Below are positions 1 through 9,067 of a stretch of 64,000 nucleotides of DNA, piece by piece. This DNA is from Variovorax sp. KK3 (GTDB lineage Bacteria > Pseudomonadota > Gammaproteobacteria > Burkholderiales > Burkholderiaceae_C): contig NZ_LYVO01000008.1 in assembly GCF_001984055.1 (NCBI RefSeq), positions 1-64,000 on the forward strand, read 5' to 3'. The notes under the pieces are model-generated. The model was given only the letters and a program-made list of their open reading frames with translations. It did not search any database and had not been told where the DNA came from. Each line of letters starts with the position of its first letter. Within the stretch, counting starts at the first letter, position 1. The translations under genes were made by a program, and so were the position numbers.

Positions 1-921
1 ATCCACCCCCAACGCCGCCTCCCCCGGCACGATCTGCGCCACCTGTTGCCTCAGCCACCCCTGCAGCGCGATCCGGTGCGTGCGCTCGTGCCACACCATC
101 ACCGTCTCGATCGACGGCACCTTCGTGGGCACCGGGTGCACCGTCAGCGGCAGAAAGCCCGCGAAGTGCCGGCACATCCAGAGCGGCAGCGTGGCGAGAT
201 GGTCGGAGCCGGCGACGATGTACGGGATCAGCATGACCGAGGACACGCGCACCATGCGCCGGCGTTCGAGGCCGGCGTCGGCCAGGCCTTGCGTGAGCGT
301 CAGCTCCATCGTCGAGCGCGGTGAGAAGGGTGAGCCGAAGACGACGTGCGGCCGGGCCAGGTAGTCGTCGAGCGTGATGGGCTTCTGGCCCGGCGTGCGC
401 GCGGTGATGCAGGCCAGCGGCTGGTCGAGCAGTGGCATCACGCGCAGTTCGGGCGCGGGCTCGGGGAAGTGGCCGATCGCGATGTCGCACTCGCCTTCGC
501 TGAGCCATTCGCGCAGGTGCGTGGGGTCCGGCGCGCGCGCGTTCAGCGTGAGCCCGGGCGCCGCGCGCGACACGACCTGGGCGAGCGCCGGCATGTAGGC
601 CATGCCCATCGAATCGGCCAGCGCCAGCGTCACCGTGCCGCTCGCGCTGGCCAGGTCGAGTGGGCCTTCGTCCGCGAAGATCTCGTCCATCAGTTCCAGG
701 CCGCTGCGCACCTTGTGCGCGATGGCCTGGGCCCGCTCGGTCATGAGGAAACCATTGCCGGCGCGGATTAGCAGCGGGTCGCCGGTCAGCTCGCGCAGGC
801 GGGCCAGGGCATTGCTCATGCCGGGCTGGCTCATGCCCAGGCGCTCGGCGGCGCGGGTGACGGACTTTTCGGTCAACAGCGCGTCGAGGCAGATCAGCAG
901 GTTGATGTTGCTGCGTTTCAT
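1..921 (-). CDS. LysR-family transcriptional regulator (C-terminus cut by window edge)
   Basis: DNA-binding regulator with an N-terminal winged helix-turn-helix (about residues 1-60, including SVTRAAERLGMSQPGMSNAL) and a LysR substrate-binding domain from about residue 90. The DPLLIR motif followed by a T-x-R-A element resembles the NodD/NahR branch. Reading from the ATG at 921, 307 codons stay open to base 1, close to the usual full length, so only a few residues and the stop are missing. It is divergent from a cupin gene and a Bug receptor, which suggests it controls that unit in response to a small aromatic or organic acid. The ligand is unknown. Confidence 0.9.
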   Translation of the reverse strand, partial: MKRSNINLLICLDALLTEKSVTRAAERLGMSQPGMSNALARLRELTGDPLLIRAGNGFLMTERAQAIAHKVRSGLELMDEIFADEGPLDLASASGTVTLALADSMGMAYMPALAQVVSRAAPGLTLNARAPDPTHLREWLSEGECDIAIGHFPEPAPELRVMPLLDQPLACITARTPGQKPITLDDYLARPHVVFGSPFSPRSTMELTLTQGLADAGLERRRMVRVSSVMLIPYIVAGSDHLATLPLWMCRHFAGFLPLTVHPVPTKVPSIETVMVWHERTHRIALQGWLRQQVAQIVPGEAALGVD

Positions 922-1081
922 CGTCAGGGAGCAAAGGGCAGGGACAGGGACAGGGGGGAGAGGGCATCACGTCCACCGAATGGCGGCATTGCACGCGCCT
1001 CATTGTGGCGGCGCGGCGCGGGTGCTCGAATCGGTGGATATTCCCACCCCACGCCCCCACCCACGAAAGACTGCACACGAC

Positions 1082-1639
1082 ATGACCATCGCCACCGTCA
1101 AGCCCGCCCGATCCGAGGTCGTCTCCGGCCTCGCCCGCTTCGGCGACCTGCAGCGCTGCGAGGACGGCCTGCCCGACATGCAGCTGCCCGAATGCCGCCG
1201 CGCTTTTCTCAACGTGCTCGGCTTCGACCAGCCCAAGGGCGATGGCCAGTTCTCGCCCTTCGGCGACAAGGCCAAGGCGCGCGTGTCGCACATCAAGGCC
1301 GGTTTCGGCGTGTCCTTCATCGCGGCCGCGCCGGGCAAGGGGGTGCTGATGCACACCCACGACACCATCGAGACCTTCATGGCCATGAAGGGCCGCTGGA
1401 AGCTCGAGTGGCAAGGCGACCAGGGCGACGAGCACGTGATCCTCGAGCCGCTGGACTTCATCGCCATCGAGGTCGGCGTCCAGAGGCGCTTCGAATGCGT
1501 CGAAGCGCCGGCGGGCGAGGCCGAGGGCCTGCTGCTGGGCATGATCGGCGGCAACGCGCCGGCCGCCGAGATCGCACCCGAAGGCATCGAGCGGCTGGTG
1601 GAGGCCGGCATCTTCCAGCGCGAACCCGCAGCCGCCTAG
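1082..1639 (+). CDS. Cupin-domain protein
   Basis: 185-residue protein with a single cupin barrel. The metal-binding signature is visible near residues 91-98 (HTHDTIETF, i.e. His-x-His with a downstream Glu), followed by strands ending near LEPLDFIAIEVGVQRRFECV. The ATG at 1082 was chosen because upstream codons in this frame look non-coding. It lies between a divergent lysR gene and a Bug receptor gene 78 nt downstream, so it probably forms one operon with the receptor. Small cupins of this kind can be dioxygenases, isomerases or non-catalytic binding proteins. The sequence does not tell which. Confidence 0.85.
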   Translation: MTIATVKPARSEVVSGLARFGDLQRCEDGLPDMQLPECRRAFLNVLGFDQPKGDGQFSPFGDKAKARVSHIKAGFGVSFIAAAPGKGVLMHTHDTIETFMAMKGRWKLEWQGDQGDEHVILEPLDFIAIEVGVQRRFECVEAPAGEAEGLLLGMIGGNAPAAEIAPEGIERLVEAGIFQREPAAA

Positions 1640-1717
1640 CGCGACCGGCGCCGACGAGGGCAGGGCGAAGCGCCCACCCCTGCGACGATCGAGAGAGAAA
1701 AATCAGGAGACAACACG

Positions 1718-2674
1718 ATGAAGACCGTTCTGCTGGCCGCCGCGGCATTCGCGCTGGCGGCGCCGCTCGTCCATGCCCAGTCGGCATGGCCCAACAAGAC
1801 CCTGCGCATCGTCGTGCCCGCACCCGCAGGCACGGGCCCCGACATCATGGCGCGCGTCTACGGCGAGCACCTGAGCCGCAGCCTGGGCCAGCCGGTGGTG
1901 GTGGAAAACCGCGCGGGCGCCTCCGGCAACATCGGCGCCGAATACGTCGCCCGCGCGGCGCCGGACGGCACCACGCTGCTGTACGCCTACAACCAGATCC
2001 CGACGATGAACCCGCACCTGTTCGGCAAGCTGTCGTACGACATGCAGAAGGACCTGGTGCCGATCAGCATCACGCTGTCGACCGGCTACGTGCTGCTGGC
2101 CAACAACGACTTTCCGCCGAAGACGTTGGCCGAGGCCATCACCTACGCGCGCGCCCAGCCCGGCAAGGTGGCGTTCGCGAGCTATGGCCCCGGCACCGCG
2201 TCGCACCTGGCCTTCGAGATCATCCAGGAGCAGACCAAGACGCAGTTCCTGCACGTGCCCTACAAGCAGGGCCAGGTGACCGACGTGATCGCCGGGCAGG
2301 TCGCGATGGTGTTCGAACCCTTTCCCTCGGCCATTCCCTTCGCGGCCAGCGGCAAGACCAAGGCCATCGCCGTGACGACGCCCAAACGGCTGGCGGCGCT
2401 GCCCGATGTGCCCACCCTTGCCGAAGCCGTGCCGGGCTTCGACCTGCTGGGCTGGCAGGGCGTGTGGACCACGGCCGGCACACCGCCGGAAGTGCAGGCC
2501 CGGCTGCAGTCGGAGTTCGTCCGCATCACCCAGCTGCCCGAGATCCAGAAGCGCATCCGCGACCTGGCGTCCGAGCCGGTGGGCGGCAACGCGCAGGACA
2601 TGGCGAAGCAGATCCGCTCGGAATACGACCGGTGGGGAACGGTGATCAAGGCGAAGGGCATTCGGCTCGACTGA
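1718..2674 (+). CDS. Bug-family (TctC-type) periplasmic solute receptor
   Basis: 318-residue secreted receptor of the tripartite tricarboxylate transporter family. A signal peptide (about residues 1-20, ending VHAQ) precedes the family core: WPNKTLRIVVPAPAGTGPD, then GQPVVVENRAGASGNIGAE. An AGGAGA ribosome site sits 8 nt before the ATG. Family members bind carboxylates in the periplasm and normally hand them to a TctA/TctB permease. No permease gene is next to it, so it is an orphan receptor, a common state in Burkholderiales where Bug genes are greatly expanded. It probably shares a transcript with the upstream cupin gene. The ligand is not predictable. Confidence 0.92.
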   Translation: MKTVLLAAAAFALAAPLVHAQSAWPNKTLRIVVPAPAGTGPDIMARVYGEHLSRSLGQPVVVENRAGASGNIGAEYVARAAPDGTTLLYAYNQIPTMNPHLFGKLSYDMQKDLVPISITLSTGYVLLANNDFPPKTLAEAITYARAQPGKVAFASYGPGTASHLAFEIIQEQTKTQFLHVPYKQGQVTDVIAGQVAMVFEPFPSAIPFAASGKTKAIAVTTPKRLAALPDVPTLAEAVPGFDLLGWQGVWTTAGTPPEVQARLQSEFVRITQLPEIQKRIRDLASEPVGGNAQDMAKQIRSEYDRWGTVIKAKGIRLD

Positions 2675-2704
2675 ACGAGCAGTGCGCGGCCCGAAGCGGC
2701 GCGC

Positions 2705-3613
2705 TCATCGGCGTCGCTGAGGTTTGAGGGTTGCATTCGCCATCAGCAACTCCGCAAACGCCTGCGCCGCCGGCGACAGGCTGCGCCCCGCCCGCCGCGT
2801 GATGCCGATGGTCCGGCTGATGGCCGGCCGTTCCAGCCGCACGCCCACCACCGCCGCTGGCTGGCGGGGCAGCGTGAGCTGCGGCACCACGGCGATGCCC
2901 ATGCCGTTCTCGACCATGCCGATCAGCGTGGAGACGTGGCGCACCTCGCACACCGGCCGCGGCAGCGGCGGCAGCTCGGCGAGCGCCTGGTCGATGAAGA
3001 GCCGGTTGCGGCTGGCCTGCGACACGCGCGCGTGGGGGTACGCGGCCAGTTCCTCCCAGCCGACCGAGCGGCGCCGCGCCAGCGGATGGTCGGCGGGGCA
3101 GGCGAGCACGTAGGGCTCTTTCAGCAGCGGCGTGAAGTCGACCTCCGGGTCCTGCATGCCGATGTAGTTGAGCGCCAGGTCGGCCTCGCCCTGTTTCACG
3201 CTGGCGAGCACCTCGTCGGCCCCTTCTTCGATGATGCGTACCAGCACGTTCGGGTGTTTCTTGCGGAAGGCGTTGATCAGCGGCGGCATGAAGTGATGGA
3301 CGGTGGAGAGCACGCACCCGATGGTCACGTCGCCCGTCTCCAGCTCGGCCGCGTCGCGCAGGCTGGTCACCGAGCGGTCGAGCTCCGCGACCAGCCCGCG
3401 CACTTGTCCCAGGAAGCGCCGGCCCAGCAGCGTGAGCTCGACGTTGCGCGTGGTGCGGTCGAACAGGCGCACGTCGAGCAGGTTCTCCAGGTGCGAGATG
3501 CGCCGCGACAGCGCGGGCTGCGACAGGTGCAGGGCACGCGCCGCCGCCGCGAAGCTCTGCGTCTCGGCGACGGTGACGAAGGCGCGCAGGTCGGCAAGCG
3601 ATGGCTGGGTCAT
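2705..3613 (-). CDS. LysR-family transcriptional regulator
   Basis: 302-residue regulator. The wHTH occupies about residues 3-62 (LADLRAFVTVAETQSFAAAARALHLSQPALSRRI spans the recognition helix, with LDVRLFDRTTRNVELT after it) and a substrate-binding domain follows. The ATG at 3613 is preferred over one seven codons upstream because LysR proteins start only a few residues before the first helix. It is divergent from the Bug/MmgE/IPMDH gene run beginning at 3725. The 111-bp gap holds several copies of a TGCAA element (about 3638-3682), a reasonable place for LysR binding. The inducer is probably a substrate of the downstream enzymes. Confidence 0.9.
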   Translation of the reverse strand: MTQPSLADLRAFVTVAETQSFAAAARALHLSQPALSRRISHLENLLDVRLFDRTTRNVELTLLGRRFLGQVRGLVAELDRSVTSLRDAAELETGDVTIGCVLSTVHHFMPPLINAFRKKHPNVLVRIIEEGADEVLASVKQGEADLALNYIGMQDPEVDFTPLLKEPYVLACPADHPLARRRSVGWEELAAYPHARVSQASRNRLFIDQALAELPPLPRPVCEVRHVSTLIGMVENGMGIAVVPQLTLPRQPAAVVGVRLERPAISRTIGITRRAGRSLSPAAQAFAELLMANATLKPQRRR

Positions 3614-3724
3614 GGCGGGTGGCCTGGTTCTCACTCATGCAAGGAATGCAACAAAACACCAGAAGTTCGCAATTTACTGCAAGGGCCCGAATGCCGAAGA
3701 TGCGTTCACAACAAGGAGACATCG

Positions 3725-4693
3725 ATGCAACGTCGCCATCTGCTGCAGGCCGCGTCGGCGGCCCTCGCGCTGCCGGGCCTGGCGCTCGCGCAGTCCTACC
3801 CGGCCAAGCCGATCCGCTACATCGTGCCGGTGGCGGCTGGCGGCGGCAACGACATGATCGCCCGCGTGGTCGCCGAGCGATGGGGCCGCCTGCTGGGGCA
3901 GAGCATGGCGGTCGACAATCAGAGCGGCGGCGGCGGCGTGGTGGCCAGCCAGATCACCGCGCACGCGCCGCCCGACGGCTACACGCTGATGCAGGGCTAC
4001 GTGGCCACCCACGGCACCACGCCGGCCACGCGCAAGGTGAACTACGACGCCATCAAGGACTTCACGCCCATCGGCATGATCGGCGCCACGCCCAACGTGC
4101 TGGTGGTCAATGCCTCGGTGCCGGCCAAGACCATCGACGAATTCGTGCAGTACCTGAAGAGCAGCGGCGCCGCGGTGAGCTACGGTTCGGCCGGCGCGGG
4201 CTCGCTCACGCACTTGACGATGGAGCTCTTCAAGCAGGAGACCGGCACCACCATCGTCCATGTGCCCTACCGCGGCATCGCGCCGGCCATCAACGACCTG
4301 CTGGGCGGGCAGACGCAGGCGATGTTCCCGGGCCTGGCGGCGGCCTTGCCGCACCTGCGCTCGGGCCGCATGCGCGCGCTGGCCGTCACCGGCAAGCAGC
4401 GCAGCCCGCAACTCAAGGACGTGCCTACGATGGAAGAGGCCGGCTTCAAGGGCTTCGATGCAATGCAGTGGTACGGCTCGGTCGGCCCGGCCGGCATGCC
4501 GGCGGACATCGTGCGCCGCCTCAACGAGACACAGGTGGCGGTGCTCAAGTCGCCCGACCTGGCCGAGAAGCTGGCCGGCGAGGCGGTGGAGCCCTGGCCG
4601 ATGACGCCGGAGCAGTTCGGCCAGTACATCGCCACCGACATCGCACGCTGGACCGCGCTGGCCAAGGCCAGGAACATCCGGCTCGACGAGTGA
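3725..4693 (+). CDS. Bug-family (TctC-type) periplasmic solute receptor
   Basis: 322-residue orphan tripartite-tricarboxylate receptor. It starts with a signal sequence that has a twin-arginine-like MQRRHLLQAAS stretch and ends ALAQ. The Bug core (YIVPVAAGGGNDMIARVVAE, then SMAVDNQSGGGGVVA) follows. AAGGAGA lies just before the ATG. It is the first gene of a same-strand run with MmgE/PrpD, an isopropylmalate-dehydrogenase-like enzyme and an MDR oxidoreductase. This suggests that it captures the carboxylate those enzymes use. No TctA or TctB permease is encoded nearby. Confidence 0.92.
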   Translation: MQRRHLLQAASAALALPGLALAQSYPAKPIRYIVPVAAGGGNDMIARVVAERWGRLLGQSMAVDNQSGGGGVVASQITAHAPPDGYTLMQGYVATHGTTPATRKVNYDAIKDFTPIGMIGATPNVLVVNASVPAKTIDEFVQYLKSSGAAVSYGSAGAGSLTHLTMELFKQETGTTIVHVPYRGIAPAINDLLGGQTQAMFPGLAAALPHLRSGRMRALAVTGKQRSPQLKDVPTMEEAGFKGFDAMQWYGSVGPAGMPADIVRRLNETQVAVLKSPDLAEKLAGEAVEPWPMTPEQFGQYIATDIARWTALAKARNIRLDE

Positions 4694-4762
4694 ACCGCTC
4701 GGCGGATTTCTCTTTTTCAACCCTTCTTCAACCATCTTTCCAACTTCCACCGAAGACTTCCC

Positions 4763-6133
4763 GTGGCCCGCAACACGCACGTCCCCGCCGACACCTCCGC
4801 ACCGCCGATCACCGCCATCCTCGCCCGCTTCGTGGCGGGCCACCGCTCGCGCGGCTGGTCCGACGCGGTCGATCGCGAAGCGCATCGCACCTTCTACAAC
4901 TGGCTGGGCTGCGCCATCGGCGCCGCGCGGCATGAAGCGGCCGAGGCCGCGCTGGACGCGGTGCAGATGCTGCAGCCGGCGCCGCAGGCCACCGTGCTGG
5001 GGCGCAACGAGAAGGTGGACATGGCCAGCGCCGCGTTGATCAACGGCATCACTTCGCACACCTTCGATTTCGACGACACGCACCTGAAGACCATCATCCA
5101 TCCCGCCGGCCCCGTGGCCTCGGCCGTGCTGGCGCTGGGCGAGCAGCGGGGCGCCAGCGGCCGCATCGTGCTCGACGCGCTGGTGCTGGGCATCGACGTG
5201 GCCTGCCGCATCGGCAACACCATGTACCCCGACCACTACGACCGCGGCTGGCACATCACCGGCTCCACCGGCACGCTCGGCGCCGCGGCCGGCTGCGCGC
5301 GGCTGCTGGGGCTGGACGAACGGAAAACGGCCATGGCCTTGGGCATCGCCGCGTCGCAGCCGGTCGGCCTGCGCGAGCAGTTCGGCACCATGACCAAGCC
5401 ATTTCATCCGGGCGGCGCGGCGCGTGCGGGGCTGCTGTCCGCGTTGCTGGCGAGCCGCGGCTTCACGGCCAGCGAGCGCGCGCTGGAGGCGCCGCGCGGC
5501 TTCGTGCAGGTGGTGTCGGACAAGCGCGCCTGGCACGAGGTGACCGATGAACTCGGCGAGCGCTTCGAGATCTCTTTCAACACCTACAAGCCCTTCGCCT
5601 GCGGCATCGTCATTCATCCGAGCATCGATGCCTGCGTGCGCCTGCGCGGGCAGGGCGTCACGGCGTCGCAGGTCGAACGCATCGAGCTGCGCGTGCATCC
5701 GCTGGTGCTCGAGCTCACCGGCAAGAAGACGCCCAAGGACGGCCTGCAGGGCAAGTTCAGCGTGTACCACGGCTGCGCCGTCGGCTTGCTGTACGGCCGG
5801 GCGGGCGAGGAAGAGTTCTCCGATGCGGTGGTCAACGATCCGCAGGTCTTCGCGCTGCGCGACAAGGTGCAGGCCACGGTGGACCCGGCCATCGACGAGG
5901 CGTCGGTCGCCGTCACGGCCGTGCTCACCGACGGCCGCCGCGTGGAGATGCGCGTGGACCACGCCATCGGCTCGATGCAGAATCCCTTGAGCGACGCGCA
6001 GCTGCAGGCCAAGTTCTATGCGCTGGTGGCACCGGTGCTGGGCCAGGCCCGCGCCGATGAGATCACTGCCGCCTGCCGGGCGCTCGACTCGGTGGAGGAT
6101 ATCCGCAGCCTCACCGCGCTCTGCGCAGGCTAG
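4763..6133 (+). CDS. MmgE/PrpD family protein
   Basis: 456-residue cytoplasmic enzyme of the family that includes 2-methylcitrate dehydratase PrpD, cis-aconitate decarboxylase and iminodisuccinate epimerase. Family signatures are seen in NWLGCAIGAARHEA, ALINGITSHTFDFDDTH and HPGGAARAGLLSALLASRGFTASE. The start is a GTG with no Shine-Dalgarno; it follows a pyrimidine-rich leader (about 4707-4757). It lies 69 nt after a Bug receptor gene and 4 nt before an isopropylmalate-dehydrogenase-like gene. A dehydratase or isomerase step on a di- or tricarboxylate before oxidative decarboxylation is therefore plausible. The exact substrate cannot be read from the sequence. Confidence 0.9.
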   Translation: MARNTHVPADTSAPPITAILARFVAGHRSRGWSDAVDREAHRTFYNWLGCAIGAARHEAAEAALDAVQMLQPAPQATVLGRNEKVDMASAALINGITSHTFDFDDTHLKTIIHPAGPVASAVLALGEQRGASGRIVLDALVLGIDVACRIGNTMYPDHYDRGWHITGSTGTLGAAAGCARLLGLDERKTAMALGIAASQPVGLREQFGTMTKPFHPGGAARAGLLSALLASRGFTASERALEAPRGFVQVVSDKRAWHEVTDELGERFEISFNTYKPFACGIVIHPSIDACVRLRGQGVTASQVERIELRVHPLVLELTGKKTPKDGLQGKFSVYHGCAVGLLYGRAGEEEFSDAVVNDPQVFALRDKVQATVDPAIDEASVAVTAVLTDGRRVEMRVDHAIGSMQNPLSDAQLQAKFYALVAPVLGQARADEITAACRALDSVEDIRSLTALCAG

Positions 6134-6137
6134 AACG

Positions 6138-7217
6138 ATGACGAGCCAGACCCCCCTTCGCATCGGCGTCCTCGACGGCGACGACATCGGCCACGAGATC
6201 GTGCCGGCCGCCGTGCAGATCGCCCGCGCGGCCGCCGAGATGCACGCCGTGCAGATCGACTGGCATCCGCTGCCCATCGGCGCCCGCGCGCTGCAGACGC
6301 ACGGCCACACGCTGCCGCCCGACACGCTCACGGCGTTGCAGACGCTCGACGGCTGGCTCCTCGGCCCCATCGGCCACCGTGCCTATCCCAAGGTGCCCAA
6401 CGCGATCAACCCGCACCCGATCCTGCGCAAGCAGTTCAACCTGTTCGCCAACGTGCGGCCGACGCGCTCGTACCCCGACATCGGCTGCCTGCACGACGGC
6501 GTGGACCTGGTGATCGTGCGCGAGAACAACGAGGGCTTCCAGCCCGACCGCAACATGGTCGCGGGCTCGGGCGAGTTCCGGCCCACCGACGAGGTCACGC
6601 TGTCGGTGCGCGTCATCACCCGCACCGGCAGCCGCCGCGTGGCACGCGCCGCCTTCGAGCTGGCGCGGCAGCGCCGCAAGCACCTGACCTACGTGCACAA
6701 GGACACGGTGTTCAAGCTCGGCTGCGGCATGTTCGTGGAAGAGTGCCGCAAGCTCGCGGCCGAGTACCCCGACGTGCGCGTGGACGACGTGATCGTCGAC
6801 ACCTTCGCGATGCGGCTGGTGCGCGATCCGCAGACCTTCGACGTGGTGGTCACGACCAACATGTTCGGCGACATCCTGTCCGACGAAGCCGCGGGTCTGG
6901 TCGGCGGGCTGGGCATGGCGCCGGGGCTGTGCATCGGCGACGGCGACGTGGCGATGGCGCAGGCCACGCACGGCTCTGCGCCCGACATCGCGGGGCAGGG
7001 CGTGGCCAACCCGTACGCCATGATCGAATCGACCCGCATGATGTTCGAATGGCTGGGCCACAGCCGCGGCAACGAGGGCGCGGTGCGCATGGGCACGTCG
7101 ATGGCGCGGGCCACCGCAGCGGCGCTGGCCGATCCGCAGGCGCGCACCGGCGACATCCGAGGCAGCGGCAACACCGGCAGCTTCACGCGGGCCGTGATCG
7201 ACAATCTTTCTCCCTGA
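6138..7217 (+). CDS. Isocitrate/isopropylmalate dehydrogenase family enzyme
   Basis: 359-residue NAD(P)-dependent beta-decarboxylating dehydrogenase. The fold is recognisable from IGVLDGDDIGHEIVPAA at the N-terminus, VIVRENNEGFQ, the metal/catalytic segment DTFAMRLVRDPQTFDVVVT, NMFGDILSDEAAGL, and the NAD-binding GSAPDIAGQGVANP. Length and motifs fit the 3-isopropylmalate/tartrate dehydrogenase group. A housekeeping LeuB is normally beside leuCD, which is absent here, so a catabolic role on a malate- or tartrate-like substrate is more likely. The ATG at 6138 is 4 nt after the MmgE/PrpD stop, indicating translational coupling. Confidence 0.88.
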   Translation: MTSQTPLRIGVLDGDDIGHEIVPAAVQIARAAAEMHAVQIDWHPLPIGARALQTHGHTLPPDTLTALQTLDGWLLGPIGHRAYPKVPNAINPHPILRKQFNLFANVRPTRSYPDIGCLHDGVDLVIVRENNEGFQPDRNMVAGSGEFRPTDEVTLSVRVITRTGSRRVARAAFELARQRRKHLTYVHKDTVFKLGCGMFVEECRKLAAEYPDVRVDDVIVDTFAMRLVRDPQTFDVVVTTNMFGDILSDEAAGLVGGLGMAPGLCIGDGDVAMAQATHGSAPDIAGQGVANPYAMIESTRMMFEWLGHSRGNEGAVRMGTSMARATAAALADPQARTGDIRGSGNTGSFTRAVIDNLSP

Positions 7218-7244
7218 AACCCGACGGCGAAAGACGAGGCACCC

Positions 7245-8243
7245 ATGCAGTCCTACTGGATGCAGATGAGCGACACGGGCACCACGCTGGAACTGCGCGA
7301 GACGCCGCCTCCCGTGCCGGGCCCCGGCCAGTTGCTGGTGCGCATGCAGGCCGCGGCGCTCAACCGCGGCGAGTTCCTGCTGGGCCACGGGCTGCACGGT
7401 CAGCCCGGCAGCTGGAAGGCGATCGGCGGCGAAGGCGCGGGCGAGGTGGTGACGGTGGGCAGCGGCATCGGCGGTGCTGGCGGCTTTCGCGGCGGCGACC
7501 ACGTCATGGGCCGCTGCGCCGGCGCTTTTTCAGAGTATGCGTTGATGGAAGCGGCCGAGGCCATGCCGGTGCCGCCGGGGCTGTCGTTCGAGGAAGCGGC
7601 CGGCATTCCGCTGGCCTTTCTGGTCGCCTTCGACATGCTGGTGCTGCAAGGCCACTTGAAGGCGGGCGAATGGCTGCTGATCAACGGCGTGTCGTCGGGT
7701 GTCGGCGTGGCTTCGCTGCAGCTCGGCAAGATGCTCGATGCGAAGGTGATCGGCACGTCGGGCTCGGCTGCCAAGCTCGAGGCGCTGAAGTCGCTCGGGC
7801 TCGACGTGGGCCTGGCAACGCGCGCGGCCGACTTCGCACCGGCCGTGATGGAAGCGACCGGCGGACAGGGAGCGAACCTCATCGTCAACACCGTCGGCGG
7901 ATCGGTCTTCGCCGAAGACATGCGCGCGCTCGCCTTCGAAGGCCGGCTCGCCACCGTCGGCCACGTCGACAACGTGCTCCATGCCGACATCGACCTGGAA
8001 GCGCTGCACCGCCAGCGCCTCACGCTCTTCGGTGTGTCGAACAAGTTGCGCTCCAAGGCTCAGCGCGCGTCGGCCGTGCCGCGCTTCATCGCCGAAGTGC
8101 TGCCGCATTTCGCGAGCGGCGGCCGCATGCGTCCGGTGGTCGACCGGGTGGTGAGTTTCGACCGGCTGCCCGAGGCCAAGGCCGACATGGAAGCCGGCGC
8201 GCACGTGGGCAAGATCGTGATTCGCATGCCCGGTGCGGCATGA
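7245..8243 (+). CDS. MDR-family quinone oxidoreductase-like dehydrogenase
   Basis: 332-residue medium-chain dehydrogenase/reductase. A GroES-like N-terminal domain (LELRETPPPVPGPGQLLVRM) precedes a Rossmann domain with the nucleotide motif NGVSSGVGVASLQLGK near residue 147. I do not see the cluster of cysteines that holds structural zinc in alcohol dehydrogenases, so it belongs with the zinc-free NADPH:quinone reductase type. It is the fourth gene of the run that starts at 3725, 27 nt after the dehydrogenase gene. Substrates of this subfamily are enones or quinones. Its place in the pathway is unknown. Confidence 0.87.
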   Translation: MQSYWMQMSDTGTTLELRETPPPVPGPGQLLVRMQAAALNRGEFLLGHGLHGQPGSWKAIGGEGAGEVVTVGSGIGGAGGFRGGDHVMGRCAGAFSEYALMEAAEAMPVPPGLSFEEAAGIPLAFLVAFDMLVLQGHLKAGEWLLINGVSSGVGVASLQLGKMLDAKVIGTSGSAAKLEALKSLGLDVGLATRAADFAPAVMEATGGQGANLIVNTVGGSVFAEDMRALAFEGRLATVGHVDNVLHADIDLEALHRQRLTLFGVSNKLRSKAQRASAVPRFIAEVLPHFASGGRMRPVVDRVVSFDRLPEAKADMEAGAHVGKIVIRMPGAA

Positions 8244-8254
8244 AAGGAGACTCG

Positions 8255-9067
8255 ATGAACGGCCCCATGACGACTCGACGCGCTGTGCTCGCCGCAGGCG
8301 CCCTCATGCTGGGCGGCTGCGCAGGCACGTCGCCGGCCGACACCCGTGCTGCCCGCCAGGCGATCGCGCCCGGCGGCACGCTGCGCGCGGCCATCAACTT
8401 CGGCAACCCGATCCTGGCCAAACGCGGCGCGGGCAACCAGCCGCAAGGCGTGTCGGTGGACCTGGCGCGCGAGGCGGCCAAGCGGCTCGACCTGCCCATC
8501 GAACTCGTGCAGTTCGATTCGGCCGGCAACGTGGTCGAGGCCCTGAAGGCGGGCCGTGTGGACCTGGCCTTCGTCGCCATCGATCCGGTGCGCGGCGCCG
8601 ACATGGACTACACGGCGCCCTACGTCATCATCGAAGGCGCCTACCTCGTGCGCAGCGGCTCGGCGCTGCAGCGCAACGACGAGGTCGACCGCGCCGGCAC
8701 GCGCGTGGTGGTGGGCCGCGGCAGCGCCTACGACCTGTTTTTGACGCGCGAGCTGAAGTCGGCGACGCTGGTGCGCGCGCCGACCTCGCCGGCCGTGACG
8801 GACATGTTCATGACGCAGAACCTCGACGTGGCCGCCGGCGTCAAGCAGCAGCTCGAGGCCGATGCGCGGCGCGTGGGTGGCGTGCGGCTGCTGCCGGGCC
8901 GCTTCATGGTCATCGAGCAGTCGATGGGGGTGCCCAAGGGCCGGGCCGCCGCACAGGCATGGCTCAGCGGCTTCATCGAGGAAATGAAGCGTTCCGGCTT
9001 CGTGGCGGCTGCGCTCGAGCGGCATGCGATCGAAGGCGCCGCCGTCGCGCCGTTGCGCGCGGGCTGA
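8255..9067 (+). CDS. Solute-binding lipoprotein (ABC family 3 type)
   Basis: 270-residue periplasmic binding protein with a lipoprotein signal. The TTRRAVLAAG stretch is followed by lipobox LGGC (Cys22), and the twin arginines suggest possible Tat export. The body matches the family 3 bilobal fold: an early ligand loop, PQGVSVDLAREAAKRLDLPIELVQFDSAG, then RVDLAFVAIDPVRGADMDYTAPYV. The ATG at 8255 is preferred over an in-frame ATG at 8240 because AAAGGAGA sits 4-11 nt upstream of it. It follows the MDR gene by 11 nt and ends the operon. No ABC permease or ATPase is adjacent, so its partner is elsewhere or it has a sensory role. Confidence 0.88.
   Translation: MNGPMTTRRAVLAAGALMLGGCAGTSPADTRAARQAIAPGGTLRAAINFGNPILAKRGAGNQPQGVSVDLAREAAKRLDLPIELVQFDSAGNVVEALKAGRVDLAFVAIDPVRGADMDYTAPYVIIEGAYLVRSGSALQRNDEVDRAGTRVVVGRGSAYDLFLTRELKSATLVRAPTSPAVTDMFMTQNLDVAAGVKQQLEADARRVGGVRLLPGRFMVIEQSMGVPKGRAAAQAWLSGFIEEMKRSGFVAAALERHAIEGAAVAPLRAG

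Noticed and set aside
931..966. GGGACA-type repeats before the first lysR gene
   Set aside because: Only two imperfect copies in a G-rich stretch, too short to call a functional repeat.
2936..3724. Plus-strand open frame continuing upstream of the Bug receptor at 3725
   Set aside because: It is antisense to the lysR gene. The receptor has its own ribosome site, ATG and signal peptide at 3725.
3674..6370. Very long open frame (898 codons) on the minus strand
   Set aside because: It lies opposite the Bug and MmgE/PrpD genes. The translation is Arg/His/Ala-rich without domains, a usual by-product of high-G+C codon use on the other strand.
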